Positions 1 to 8,389 of a DNA stretch of 64,000 bases are shown in pieces. Origin of the DNA: Lentzea sp. NEAU-D7 (lineage in GTDB: Bacteria > Actinomycetota > Actinomycetes > Mycobacteriales > Pseudonocardiaceae); contig NZ_JAPJDL010000015.1 of the NCBI RefSeq assembly GCF_026242055.1, forward strand, positions 124,001-188,000, given 5' to 3'. The notes under the pieces were generated by a model, which was not told the origin of the DNA, searched no databases, and saw only the letters and a program-made list of their open reading frames with translations. Within the stretch, counting starts at the first letter, position 1. Each line of letters begins with the position of its first letter. A program made the position numbers and the translations under genes.

Positions 1-1571
1 TGCCGTTCCCCCTGACCGACCTCCGCGGCGCCGACACCGTGCTGCTGGCGGGCTCGAACCCGGCCGAGACGATGCCGCCGTTCCTGCGGCACCTCGAAGG
101 CGCACGGCTGATCGTCATCGACCCGCGGCGCACGCCGACCGCCGAGCGCGCGACGTTGCACCTGCAGCCCGCGCCGGGCACGGACCTGGCGCTGGCACTG
201 GGACTGCTGCACACGGCGGTCATCGAGGGCGTGATCGACAAGGAGTACGTCAACTCCAGGACCTCGGGTTTCGACGAGGCCTGGCGGGTGGCGGCCGCGT
301 GGTGGCCCGAGCGCGTCGAACGCGTGACGGGCGTGTCCGCCGCCGACCAGCGCGCCGCCGTGCACATGCTGGCCGGGCGGTCGTACGTGCTGACCGGCCG
401 CGGCACCGAGCAGCACGCGTCCGGCACCGACAACGTCTCGGCGTGGATCAACCTGGCTCTGGCGCTGGGACTTCCCGGCCGGGCGGGCTCCGGTTACGGC
501 TGCCTGACCGGGCAGGGCAACGGTCAGGGCGGTCGCGAGCACGGCCAGAAGGCCGACCAGCTGCCCGGCTACCGCAAGATCGACGATCCCGTCGCGCGGC
601 GGCACATCATGGACGTCTGGGACGTGTCGTGGCTGCCCGGACCTGGGCGCAGCGCGTACGAGCTGCTGGTCGCGGAAGACATCAAGGCGATGCTGGTGTT
701 CGGCAGCAATCCGGTGGTGTCGGCGCCGCGGGCGTCCGGTGTCGTCGACCGGTTCAAGGCGCTGGACCTGCTGGTGGTGGCGGACTTCGTGATGTCGGAG
801 ACCGCCGCGATGGCCGACGTCGTGTTCCCGGTGACGCAGTGGGCCGAGGAAGACGGCACGATGACCAACCTCGAAGGCCGGATCATCAGGCGCCGCAAGG
901 CACTCGACCCGCCGGCCGGGGTGCGCAGCGACCTGGAGCTGTTGCAGGGCCTCGCTTCGCGGCTCGGTGTGGGCGAGAAGTTCCCGGTGGCACCGGCCGA
1001 GGTCTTCGAGGAGCTGCGCCGCGCGTCGGCCGGCGGCCTCTCCGACTACTCCGGCATCACCTACGAGCGGCTGGAGTCCGAGCAGCTGCACTGGCCCGTG
1101 CCGTCGGTGGACCACCCCGGCACCCCGAGGCTCTTCCTCGACCGGTTCGCGCACCCCGACGGCCTGGCGCGGTTCATCCCGGTCGACCACCGCGGCCCCG
1201 CCGAGCCGCCGGACGAGGAGTTCCCGTTGCAGGCCACCACCGGCCGCGTCCTGCAGCACTACCAGTCGGGAGCGCAGACGCGGCGGATCGGCGAGCTGCT
1301 CCAGGCCGTTCCCGAGATGTACGTCGAGGTCCACCCGGACACGGCTTCACGGGCGGGTCTCGCTTCCGGCGAGTCCGCGCACGTCGTGTCCAGGCGGGGA
1401 ACGGTGACGGCGGTCGTGCGGTGCGTGCCGAGCATGCGCGCCGACGCGGTGTTCCTGCCGTTCCACTTCCCCGGTGACGGGCGGGCGAACCTGCTCACCA
1501 ACCCCGCGCTCGATCCCACGAGCCGGATGCCCGAGTTCAAGGTCTGCGCGGTTCGATTGGAGCGGGCATGA
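1..1571 (+). CDS. nasA: Assimilatory nitrate reductase catalytic subunit (molybdopterin oxidoreductase), 5' truncated
   Basis: The frame is open from base 3, so the gene enters from upstream; only about the last 520 residues are present and the N-terminal iron-sulfur domain lies outside. What is visible is a molybdopterin oxidoreductase core ('VFGSNPVVSAP', 'QWAEEDGTMTNLEGR') followed by the C-terminal dinucleotide-binding domain, which opens with 'LQATTGRVLQHYQSG' and holds 'HPDTASRAGLASG'. By family it reduces nitrate to nitrite in the cytoplasm. The stop overlaps the next start as ATGA, so it is co-translated with its electron-transfer partner. The gene order matches the nasACKBDEF operon described in Amycolatopsis, which is the reason for the symbol; other species call this protein NasC or NarB. 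Formate dehydrogenase is unlikely given the nirBD neighbours. Confidence 0.9.
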   Translation, partial: PFPLTDLRGADTVLLAGSNPAETMPPFLRHLEGARLIVIDPRRTPTAERATLHLQPAPGTDLALALGLLHTAVIEGVIDKEYVNSRTSGFDEAWRVAAAWWPERVERVTGVSAADQRAAVHMLAGRSYVLTGRGTEQHASGTDNVSAWINLALALGLPGRAGSGYGCLTGQGNGQGGREHGQKADQLPGYRKIDDPVARRHIMDVWDVSWLPGPGRSAYELLVAEDIKAMLVFGSNPVVSAPRASGVVDRFKALDLLVVADFVMSETAAMADVVFPVTQWAEEDGTMTNLEGRIIRRRKALDPPAGVRSDLELLQGLASRLGVGEKFPVAPAEVFEELRRASAGGLSDYSGITYERLESEQLHWPVPSVDHPGTPRLFLDRFAHPDGLARFIPVDHRGPAEPPDEEFPLQATTGRVLQHYQSGAQTRRIGELLQAVPEMYVEVHPDTASRAGLASGESAHVVSRRGTVTAVVRCVPSMRADAVFLPFHFPGDGRANLLTNPALDPTSRMPEFKVCAVRLERA

Positions 1572-3025
1572 GGCGAGTCGTGATCGTCGGGTACGGCATG
1601 GCAGGTGCGCGGCTGGCGGACGAACTGCGCCGCCGGGACCCCGACATCTCCATCACCGTCGTGGGTGCGGAACCGCACGCCGCGTACAACCGCGTGCTGC
1701 TGTCGACGGTGGTGGCGGGCACGATGACGCCCGAGTCGACGCGGCTGCACGACGACAGGTGGGCGGAGGAGCACCGGGTCGACCTGCGGCTGGGCTGGGA
1801 GGTGGTCGAGATCGACCGCGCCGCCCGCGCGGTGGTGGTCGGCAGGACTGGCGGTGCCGATTCGGAGTCCGGCACCGAGTCCATCCCCTACGACGCCCTC
1901 GTCCTCGCCACCGGCAGCGTTCCCTGGGTCCCACCGGCCGAAGGCCTCACCGAGGACGGCAGGCTCGCCCCCGGCGTCGTCGCCTTCCGCACCCTCGACG
2001 ACTGCGCCCAGATCGAGGCCAAGGCGGACAAGGGCATGCCCGTCGCCGTCCTCGGCGGCGGCCTGCTCGGCATCGAGGCCGCCCGCGGCCTGGCCGGACG
2101 CGGCTGTCTGGTCACCGTCGTCCACCCCGTCGGCCACCTCATGGAACGCCAGCTCGACCCCGGCGCCGGTGGCGTGCTCGCCCGCACGCTCGGCAAGCTC
2201 GGCATCGAGTTCCGCCTGAACTCGCTGGCCACCAAGTACCTGCCCGGCGACGGCCTGATCCTCGACGACGGCACGCACGTCCCCGCCGAGCTCGTCGTGG
2301 TCTCCGCCGGAGTGCGCGCCGAGACGTCACTGGCGGTGCGGGCCGGCCTGACCGTCGACCGCGGCATCGTCGTGGACGACGCGCTGCGCACCAGCGACCC
2401 GCGCGTCCACGCGATCGGCGACTGCGCCCAGCACCCCGGCACGGTGTCGGGCCTGGTGCAGCCCGCGTGGGACCAGGCCACCGTGCTCGCGGACCGCCTG
2501 ACCGGCGCGGACCCGGCCGCGCGGTACCTGGGCACTTCCGTCGTCACGCGGTTGAAGGCGCGCGACGTCGACCTCGCGGCGCTGGGTGACGTGCACACCG
2601 ATGTGGACTGCCCGGACTCGGAGGTCCTGTGCTTCCAGGAGCCTTCGCGCGGCCGGTACGCGAAGCTCGTGCTGCGCGACGACCGGGTGACGGGCGCCAT
2701 CGTGCTCGGTGCGCCGGACGCGGCGGCCACGATCACCCAGCTCTACGACCGCGGCATCCCCGCACCGACCGACCGCCTCGCGTTGCTGCTGGGACGCGCG
2801 CTGCCCGCCGAGGCCGCGTCGCCCGCCGATCTGCCGTCCAGCGCGGTGATCTGCCGGTGCAACACCGTCTCCAAGGGACAGATCGTGTCGGCCTGGCGTG
2901 CGGGTGCCGAGTCGTTGCCGCAGCTCGCGGAGGCCACCCGCGCGACCACGGGCTGTGGTGGCTGCAAGGACGCCGTGTGCGGGCTGCTCGACTGGCTCGG
3001 AGCCTCACAGCCCGCCCCTGCCTGA
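1568..3025 (+). CDS. nasC: FAD/NAD(P)-dependent electron-transfer subunit of assimilatory nitrate reductase with C-terminal [2Fe-2S] BFD domain
   Basis: This 485-residue pyridine-nucleotide-disulfide oxidoreductase has an FAD-binding Rossmann motif at the N-terminus ('VIVGYGMAGARLADEL', residues 4-19), an NAD(P)-binding motif ('VAVLGGGLLGIEAARGL') and a conserved 'IGDCAQHPG' near residue 283. A BFD-like [2Fe-2S] domain ends the protein, with ligands C429, C431, C463 and C466 (CxC...CxxC). By family it passes electrons from NAD(P)H to the nitrate reductase encoded just before it; the ATGA overlap agrees. It resembles the N-terminal half of NirB without the siroheme domain. The symbol follows the Amycolatopsis nas operon; the same name denotes the catalytic subunit in Bacillus. 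Confidence 0.85.
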   Translation: MRRVVIVGYGMAGARLADELRRRDPDISITVVGAEPHAAYNRVLLSTVVAGTMTPESTRLHDDRWAEEHRVDLRLGWEVVEIDRAARAVVVGRTGGADSESGTESIPYDALVLATGSVPWVPPAEGLTEDGRLAPGVVAFRTLDDCAQIEAKADKGMPVAVLGGGLLGIEAARGLAGRGCLVTVVHPVGHLMERQLDPGAGGVLARTLGKLGIEFRLNSLATKYLPGDGLILDDGTHVPAELVVVSAGVRAETSLAVRAGLTVDRGIVVDDALRTSDPRVHAIGDCAQHPGTVSGLVQPAWDQATVLADRLTGADPAARYLGTSVVTRLKARDVDLAALGDVHTDVDCPDSEVLCFQEPSRGRYAKLVLRDDRVTGAIVLGAPDAAATITQLYDRGIPAPTDRLALLLGRALPAEAASPADLPSSAVICRCNTVSKGQIVSAWRAGAESLPQLAEATRATTGCGGCKDAVCGLLDWLGASQPAPA

Positions 3026-3029
3026 TGTG

Positions 3030-3080
3030 CGGCGGAGTTGCCTTCGCCGTCACCGCCCAGAACGCCTCGGTAATGCGAGG
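3030..3080 (+). promoter_or_regulatory. Two hairpins between nasC and narK (attenuator or terminator candidate)
   Basis: The first hairpin starts four bases after the nasC stop: an 8-bp stem with one G-U pair (3030-3037 with 3042-3049) closed by TTGC. The second is CCTCG / CGAGG (3065-3069 with 3076-3080) around the hexaloop GTAATG, followed by a T-rich run at 3081-3092. The second resembles a weak intrinsic terminator, so narK expression may be adjusted by read-through. No promoter was recognised in the gap. Function is inferred only from structure. Confidence 0.4.
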
Positions 3081-3122
3081 TTCCTAGTTTTTCGGGCAAC
3101 GCCGACCCCGCGGAGGACTTCA

Positions 3123-4424
3123 ATGAGCTGGATCGACCACTGGGAGCCGGAGAAGCCCGAGTTCTGGGAGAACAAGGGCAAGCGGATCGCCCGCAAGAAC
3201 CTCGTGTTCTCCATTCTCGCGGAGAACCTCGGGTTCAGCGTCTGGGTGCTGATGAGCATCGTCGTCGTGAGCCTCGGCTCCGTCGGCTTCGACTTCAGCG
3301 TCGGACAGCAGTTCTGGCTGCTGATCGTGCCGAACCTGGTGGGTGCCGCGCTGCGGGTGCCGTACACGTTCGCGGTGCCGCGCTTCGGTGGCCGGGTGTG
3401 GACGACGATCAGCGCCGGGTTGCTGCTCATCCCGTGCACGATGCTCGCCTACGCGGTGTCGACGCCGGGCACGCCCTACTGGTTCTTCCTGCTCACCTCG
3501 GCCGCGATGGGCCTCGGTGGCGGCAACTTCTCGTCGTCGATGGCGAACATCTCGTTCTTCTACCCCGAGGGCAAGAAGGGCCTGGCGCTCGGCCTGAACG
3601 CGGCCGGCGGCAACCTCGGTGTCGCGGTCACGCAGCTCCTCGTGCCGATCGTGATCACCATCGGCACCGGGATCCACCTCGCCTACGCGGCGCTGATCTG
3701 GATGCCGTTCATCGTCCTTGCCACGGCGTGCGCGTGGTTCTTCATGGACAGCCTCACCCAGGCCAAGCCGGACGGTCAGTCGTACAAGCTGGCGCTGTCG
3801 AACCGGCACACGTGGGTGATGTCCTTCCTGTACATCGGCACGTTCGGCTCGTTCATCGGGTTCTCGTTCGCGTTCCCGTCGCTGATCAAGATCAGTTTCG
3901 TGGACTACAAGGGCTGGGTGGCGCTCGCGTTCCTCGGCGCGCTGATCGGCTCGGTGGCCCGCCCGCTCGGTGGCTGGCTGGCCGACCGCGTCGGTGGCGC
4001 CAAGGTGACGCTGGGCACGTTCGTCGGCCTCGGCATCGGCACGATCGGCGTCATCGTCAGCGTCGACTCGCGGAACTTCGCGCTGTTCTTCAGCTCGTTC
4101 ATCGCGCTGTTCGTGCTGGCGGGCGTCGGCAACGGCTCGACGTACCGGATGATCCCGGCCATCTTCCGCACCCAGTCCGACGACGACAAGTCCGCGAAGC
4201 GCCAGGCCGCCGCCGTCGTCGGCATCGCGGGTGCGATCGGTGCCGCCGGTGGTGTGCTGGTGAACCTGGTCTTCAAGTTCTCGCTGGAGGGGTCGAAGAC
4301 CCTGACGCCCGCGCTGACCGCGTTCCTGGTCTTCTACGGGCTCTGCGTCGGCACCACGTGGTGGTTCTACCTGCGACGCAACGTGTTCGCGACGCGTCCG
4401 TCGCTCGCCTACGCGGGCGTGTGA
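3123..4424 (+). CDS. narK: Nitrate/nitrite transporter, major facilitator superfamily (NarK type)
   Basis: The 433-residue protein is an integral membrane transporter with about twelve hydrophobic segments. The family signature is seen in 'GLGGGNFSSSMANISFFYP' in the first half and a matching glycine-rich 'GAIGAAGGVLVN' in the second. It moves nitrate in and/or nitrite out across the cytoplasmic membrane and so feeds the reductases on either side. The frame is open further upstream, but ATG 3123 is chosen because GGAGG at 3112-3116 precedes it with suitable spacing and because it gives the normal family length. It corresponds to nasK of the Amycolatopsis operon. Confidence 0.93.
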   Translation: MSWIDHWEPEKPEFWENKGKRIARKNLVFSILAENLGFSVWVLMSIVVVSLGSVGFDFSVGQQFWLLIVPNLVGAALRVPYTFAVPRFGGRVWTTISAGLLLIPCTMLAYAVSTPGTPYWFFLLTSAAMGLGGGNFSSSMANISFFYPEGKKGLALGLNAAGGNLGVAVTQLLVPIVITIGTGIHLAYAALIWMPFIVLATACAWFFMDSLTQAKPDGQSYKLALSNRHTWVMSFLYIGTFGSFIGFSFAFPSLIKISFVDYKGWVALAFLGALIGSVARPLGGWLADRVGGAKVTLGTFVGLGIGTIGVIVSVDSRNFALFFSSFIALFVLAGVGNGSTYRMIPAIFRTQSDDDKSAKRQAAAVVGIAGAIGAAGGVLVNLVFKFSLEGSKTLTPALTAFLVFYGLCVGTTWWFYLRRNVFATRPSLAYAGV

Positions 4425-4465
4425 CGCACACCGCGCTGATCTGCGAAGAGAGTTTCCTTTAACAC

Positions 4466-4521
4466 CCGCGAAATACCGCGGACCTTGGGATGACACGCCG
4501 CCCGGTGAGCATACCGGGCGG
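4466..4521 (+). promoter_or_regulatory. Two hexaloop hairpins in the nirB leader
   Basis: Two perfect stem-loops, each with a six-base loop, occupy the narK-nirB gap. P1 is CCGCG / CGCGG (4466-4470 with 4477-4481) around AAATAC. P2 is CCGCCCGGT / ACCGGGCGG (4498-4506 with 4513-4521) around GAGCAT. P2 ends directly against the Shine-Dalgarno AAGGAGG (4522-4528), so folding could affect nirB translation. Twin hexaloop hairpins are what ANTAR antiterminators bind in nitrate-regulated leaders, but the A1/G4 loop consensus is not met. Confidence 0.45.
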
Positions 4522-4536
4522 AAGGAGGAATGCCCG

Positions 4537-6993
4537 ATGACCCAGACTCTGGTCGTAGTTGGCAACGGCATGGTCGGCCACCGGCTCGTCGAGATCCTTC
4601 GTGACTCGTCCTGGCGGATCGTGGTTTTCGGCGAGGAGTCCCGTCCCGCCTACGACCGCGTCGCGCTGTCGTCCTATGTGGACAGCTGGACCTTCGCGGA
4701 CCTGGAGCTGCCCGCGCTGAGCGGCTGCGAGCTCCGGCTCGGCGAGAAGGCCGTGTCCGTGGACCGCGCCCGCAAGGTCGTCGTGGGCGCCTCGGGTGTC
4801 GAGGTCTCCTACGACGCTCTCGTGCTGGCCACCGGCTCGGTGCCGTTCGTGCCGCCGGTGCCCGGCCGTGACCTGCCCGGTTGCCACGTCTACCGCACGG
4901 TCGACGACCTGGACGAGATCCGGGCGACGGTCGAGGCCGCTGCCCGGCCCGGCCGGCGTTCCGGCATGGTGCTCGGCGGTGGCCTGCTCGGCCTGGAAGC
5001 CGCCAACGCGTTGCGCGGCATGGGAGTCTCGCCGCACGTCGTGGAACTGGCGCCGCGGCTGATGCCGATCCAGGTCGACGAAGGTGGTGCCGGGCTGCTG
5101 AAGCGGCTCGTCGAGAAGCTCGACCTGACCGTGCACACCGGCACGTCCGCCTCCTCGATCGAACGCGACGGCTCGCGGCTGATCGCGAAGCTGGCCAGCG
5201 GGCTCGAGCTCGACCTGGACGTCGTGGTGTTCAGCGCGGGCATCCGGCCGCGCACCGACCTGGACCTGGGGCTCGAACTGGGGCCGCGCGGCGGTTACCT
5301 GGTCGACGCGGCCTGCCGCACCGCCGACCCGCACGTCTTCGCGATCGGCGAGTGCGCCGCCGTCGAGGGCGTCACGTACGGCCTGGTGGCCCCCGGCTAC
5401 TCGATGGCCGAGGTCGTCGCCGACCAGCTCTCCGGTGGTAGCAGGGTGTTCCCCGGTGCCGACGTGTCCACGAAGCTGAAGCTGCTCGGGGTGGACGTGG
5501 CGTCGTTCGGCGACGCGCACGCCCAGACCGAGGGCGCGCTGGAAGTCGTGGTGAACAACGCCGTCGCGGGCACCTACAGCAAGCTCGTGGTGTCGGACGA
5601 CGCCCGCATCCTGCTCGGCGGCGTGCTCGTCGGCGACGCCTCGTCGTACCTGTCGCTGCGGCCGCTGGTGGGCAAGGAGGTTCCGGCCGCGCTGCTGCAG
5701 CCGGGCGGGGCCGTCGACGTGGAGATGCCCGCGGACGCGCAGGTCTGCTCCTGTCTCGCGGTGACGAAGCAGACGATCACCGACGCGATCCAGTCCGGTG
5801 TCGCGTGCGACGTGGCCGAGCTGAAGGCGTGCACCAAGGCCGGCACGGGCTGCGGCTCGTGCGTGCCGATGCTGAAGAAGCTGCTGACCGAGTGCGGTGT
5901 CGAGCAGTCCAAGGCGCTGTGCGAGCACTTCACGTACTCCCGCGCGGAGCTGTTCGAGATCATCCGGGCGACGCGCGTGACGACGTTCTCCGCGCTGATC
6001 GAGAAGCACGGCACCGGACGTGGCTGCGACATCTGCAAGCCCGCGGTGGCCTCGATCCTCGCGTCGCTGGGCAACGGGCACATCCTGGGCGAGACGCAGG
6101 TCTCGTTGCAGGACACCAACGACAGGTTCCTGGCGAACCTGCAGCGCAACGGCACCTACTCGGTCGTGCCGCGCATCCCCGGCGGGGAGATCACGCCGGA
6201 GAAGCTGATCGTCATCGGCGAGGTGGCCCGCGACTACGGCCTGTACACGAAGATCACCGGCGGTCAGCGCATCGACATGTTCGGTGCGACGGTCGACCAG
6301 CTGCCGGAGATCTGGCGCCGGCTGGTCGACGCGGGGTTCGAGTCCGGGCACGCGTACGGCAAGTCGTTGCGCACGGTGAAGTCCTGCGTCGGCACGACCT
6401 GGTGCCGTTACGGCGTGCAGGACTCCGTCGGCCTCGCGATCGAGCTGGAGCTGCGCTACCGGGGCCTGCGGTCGCCGCACAAGCTCAAGTCGGCGGTGTC
6501 CGGCTGCGCCCGCGAGTGCGCGGAGGCGCGCAGCAAGGACTTCGGCATCATCGCCACGGAGAACGGCTGGAACCTCTACGTGGCGGGCAACGGCGGTTTC
6601 ACGCCGCGGCACGCCGACCTGCTCGTGTCCGATGTGGACACCAAGACGCTGATCCGCGTGATCGACCGTTTCCTGATGTTCTACATCCGCACGGCTGACC
6701 GGCTGCAGCGCACCGCCGCGTGGCTGGAAGGGCTCGACGGCGGGCTCGACCACCTGCGCGAGGTGATCGTCGACGACAAGCTCGGCATCTGCGACGAACT
6801 GGAGGCCGCGATGGCGTCGCACGTCTCCGACTACGCCGACGAGTGGCGTGGAGTGCTGGAGGACCCGGAGAAGCTGGCGCGGTTCACGTCGTTCGTGAAC
6901 GCGCCGGGCGTCCCCGACCCCACGATCTCGTTCCGCGCTGAACGCGGTCAGCGCGTCCCCGTTTCCCTGGGCATCCCGGAGGTCGTCAGGTGA
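4537..6993 (+). CDS. nirB: Assimilatory nitrite reductase (NADH), large subunit
   Basis: The 818-residue enzyme reduces nitrite to ammonium with six electrons from NAD(P)H. In order it shows an FAD Rossmann motif ('VVVGNGMVGHRLVEIL', residue 6 on), an NAD(P)-binding fold ('GMVLGGGLLGLEAAN'), a BFD [2Fe-2S] domain with C404, C406, C439 and C442, a second cysteine pair ('GRGCDICKP'), and the ferredoxin-like and siroheme/[4Fe-4S] domains. The siroheme-cluster ligands are the C-x5-C pair C617/C623 and the C-x3-C pair C657/C661. The length is usual for NirB. The start follows AAGGAGG at 4522-4528. The stop overlaps the nirD start. A near-duplicate flavoprotein module occurs in the nitrate reductase partner two genes upstream. 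Confidence 0.96.
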   Translation: MTQTLVVVGNGMVGHRLVEILRDSSWRIVVFGEESRPAYDRVALSSYVDSWTFADLELPALSGCELRLGEKAVSVDRARKVVVGASGVEVSYDALVLATGSVPFVPPVPGRDLPGCHVYRTVDDLDEIRATVEAAARPGRRSGMVLGGGLLGLEAANALRGMGVSPHVVELAPRLMPIQVDEGGAGLLKRLVEKLDLTVHTGTSASSIERDGSRLIAKLASGLELDLDVVVFSAGIRPRTDLDLGLELGPRGGYLVDAACRTADPHVFAIGECAAVEGVTYGLVAPGYSMAEVVADQLSGGSRVFPGADVSTKLKLLGVDVASFGDAHAQTEGALEVVVNNAVAGTYSKLVVSDDARILLGGVLVGDASSYLSLRPLVGKEVPAALLQPGGAVDVEMPADAQVCSCLAVTKQTITDAIQSGVACDVAELKACTKAGTGCGSCVPMLKKLLTECGVEQSKALCEHFTYSRAELFEIIRATRVTTFSALIEKHGTGRGCDICKPAVASILASLGNGHILGETQVSLQDTNDRFLANLQRNGTYSVVPRIPGGEITPEKLIVIGEVARDYGLYTKITGGQRIDMFGATVDQLPEIWRRLVDAGFESGHAYGKSLRTVKSCVGTTWCRYGVQDSVGLAIELELRYRGLRSPHKLKSAVSGCARECAEARSKDFGIIATENGWNLYVAGNGGFTPRHADLLVSDVDTKTLIRVIDRFLMFYIRTADRLQRTAAWLEGLDGGLDHLREVIVDDKLGICDELEAAMASHVSDYADEWRGVLEDPEKLARFTSFVNAPGVPDPTISFRAERGQRVPVSLGIPEVVR

Positions 6994-7301
6994 TCGTCTG
7001 TGACTTCGACGTGTTGCGTCCGGAACAAGGTGTCGCCGCGCTGCGGCCCGACGGCTCGCAGGTCGCGGTGTTCCTGACCGCGGACGGCACGGTGCACGCG
7101 CTCGACAACATCGACCCGTTCAGCGGCGCCGCGGTGCTCTCGCGCGGCATCGTGGGCGACCGCGGAGGCGTGCCCGTCGTGGTGTCACCTGTCTACAAGC
7201 AGGCGTTCGAGCTGGCGACCGGCAAGTGCCTGGACGAACCATCCGTCTCCGTTGCGGTGCATCAAGTCCGCGTGCGTGACGGTGTTGTGGAGCTGACATG
7301 A
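6990..7301 (+). CDS. nirD: Nitrite reductase small subunit (Rieske-like NirD)
   Basis: A 103-residue protein starting at a GTG that overlaps the nirB stop (GTGA), indicating translational coupling. The fold is Rieske-like, but the Cys-His cluster ligands are absent: the places where a true Rieske protein carries CxH and CxxH read 'IDPFSGAAVLSRG' and 'VVSPVYKQAFEL'. This is normal for NirD, which acts as a structural partner of NirB rather than a redox centre. A single Cys in 'TGKCLDEP' is not part of a cluster motif. Confidence 0.92.
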   Translation: MIVCDFDVLRPEQGVAALRPDGSQVAVFLTADGTVHALDNIDPFSGAAVLSRGIVGDRGGVPVVVSPVYKQAFELATGKCLDEPSVSVAVHQVRVRDGVVELT

Positions 7302-8389
7302 CGGGTCCGCTGGCGGGCTTCACGATCGGCGTGACCGCGGCCCGCCGGGCCGACGAGCTCATCGCGATGCTGGAACGCAAGGGCGCCTCGGTGCTGCACG
7401 GCCCGGCCCTGCGGATCGTGCCGCTGCCCGACGACGCGACCCTGCACGCCGCCACGCTGGAACTCGTGTCGTCACCCGTGGACGTCGTCGTCGCGACCAC
7501 GGCGATCGGCTTCCGCGGGTGGTTCGAGGCCGCCGAGGGCTGGGGACTCGCCGCGCGCCTGCACCGTGCGCTGGAAGGTGCCGTGGTCCTGCCACGCGGC
7601 CCGAAGGCCAAGGGCGCGGTCCGCGCGGCCGGCCTGGTCGAGGCCTGGTCGCCGTCGTCGGAGTCGAACGCAGAGCTGCTGCAGTACCTGCTGCGGATGG
7701 GTGTGTCGGGCAAGCGGGTCGCCGTTCAGCTGCACGGCGAGCCGTTGCCGGACTTCGTGAACACGCTGGAGGCCGCCGGGGCCCTCGTGGTCGAGATCCC
7801 GGTCTACCGGTGGGAGCCGCCGGCGGACATGGGTCCGTTGCAGCGGTTGATCGACGCCGTCCTGGCGGGGCAGGTGGACGCGCTGACGTTCACGTCGGCG
7901 CCCGCGGCTTCTTCCGTCCTGCGCACGGCTGCGGACCCCGGAGCTCTGATCTCCTGCCTGCGGCGAGATGTTCTCGTCGTCGGGGTCGGCGCGATCACGG
8001 CCGGGCCGCTGGTGGCCGCCGGTATTCCCGTCGTGCAGCCCGCCCGGTCGCGGATCGGGTCGATGGTGCGCGAGCTGGCGCTGGAACTGCCGTCACGGGC
8101 GTTGCGGTTGCGGATCGCCTCCCGTGACATGGAGATGCGCGCGCAGGCCGTGGTGATCGACGGTGAGCTGCGCCCTGTCGCGCCGGCTCCCATGGCCGTG
8201 CTGCGGACCCTGGTGGCCGCTCGTGGCCGGGTGGTGTCGCGCCAGGACCTGTTGGCGGCCTTGCCTTCCGGCGGCGAGGAGCACGCCGTCGAGACGGCGA
8301 TCGGGCGGTTGCGGACCGCCCTGGGGTCGCCGCAGATGGTGTGCACGGTCGTGAAGCGTGGTTACCGGCTAGCGATGGAGCCTGCATGA
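7298..8389 (+). CDS. nnaR: Uroporphyrinogen-III synthase-like protein with C-terminal winged-helix DNA-binding domain (NnaR type)
   Basis: The first ~260 of 363 residues form a HemD-like fold ('FTIGVTAARRADELIAMLER', 'TFTSAPAASSVL', 'VGVGAITAGPLVAAGIPVV'). The last ~95 residues form an OmpR/PhoB-type winged helix ('LLAALPSGGEEHAVETAIGR', 'VKRGYRL'). This fusion is known in Streptomyces as NnaR, a regulator that activates nitrate and nitrite assimilation genes together with GlnR; in Amycolatopsis the equivalent gene is nasE. Its place between nirD and a siroheme gene fits that role. Whether it keeps HemD activity cannot be told from sequence. ATGA overlaps join it to both neighbours. Confidence 0.85.
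   Translation: MTGPLAGFTIGVTAARRADELIAMLERKGASVLHGPALRIVPLPDDATLHAATLELVSSPVDVVVATTAIGFRGWFEAAEGWGLAARLHRALEGAVVLPRGPKAKGAVRAAGLVEAWSPSSESNAELLQYLLRMGVSGKRVAVQLHGEPLPDFVNTLEAAGALVVEIPVYRWEPPADMGPLQRLIDAVLAGQVDALTFTSAPAASSVLRTAADPGALISCLRRDVLVVGVGAITAGPLVAAGIPVVQPARSRIGSMVRELALELPSRALRLRIASRDMEMRAQAVVIDGELRPVAPAPMAVLRTLVAARGRVVSRQDLLAALPSGGEEHAVETAIGRLRTALGSPQMVCTVVKRGYRLAMEPA

Noticed and set aside
4452-4456. GlnR-binding site upstream of nirB
   Set aside because: A single GTTTC half-site is present, but the partner half-sites expected at the usual spacing do not match.
4459-6822. A 787-codon open frame opposite nirB
   Set aside because: Shadow of a real gene; no recognisable domain, and nirB carries all cofactor motifs. 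The same holds for 3120-4571 and 18591-20843 on the minus strand.
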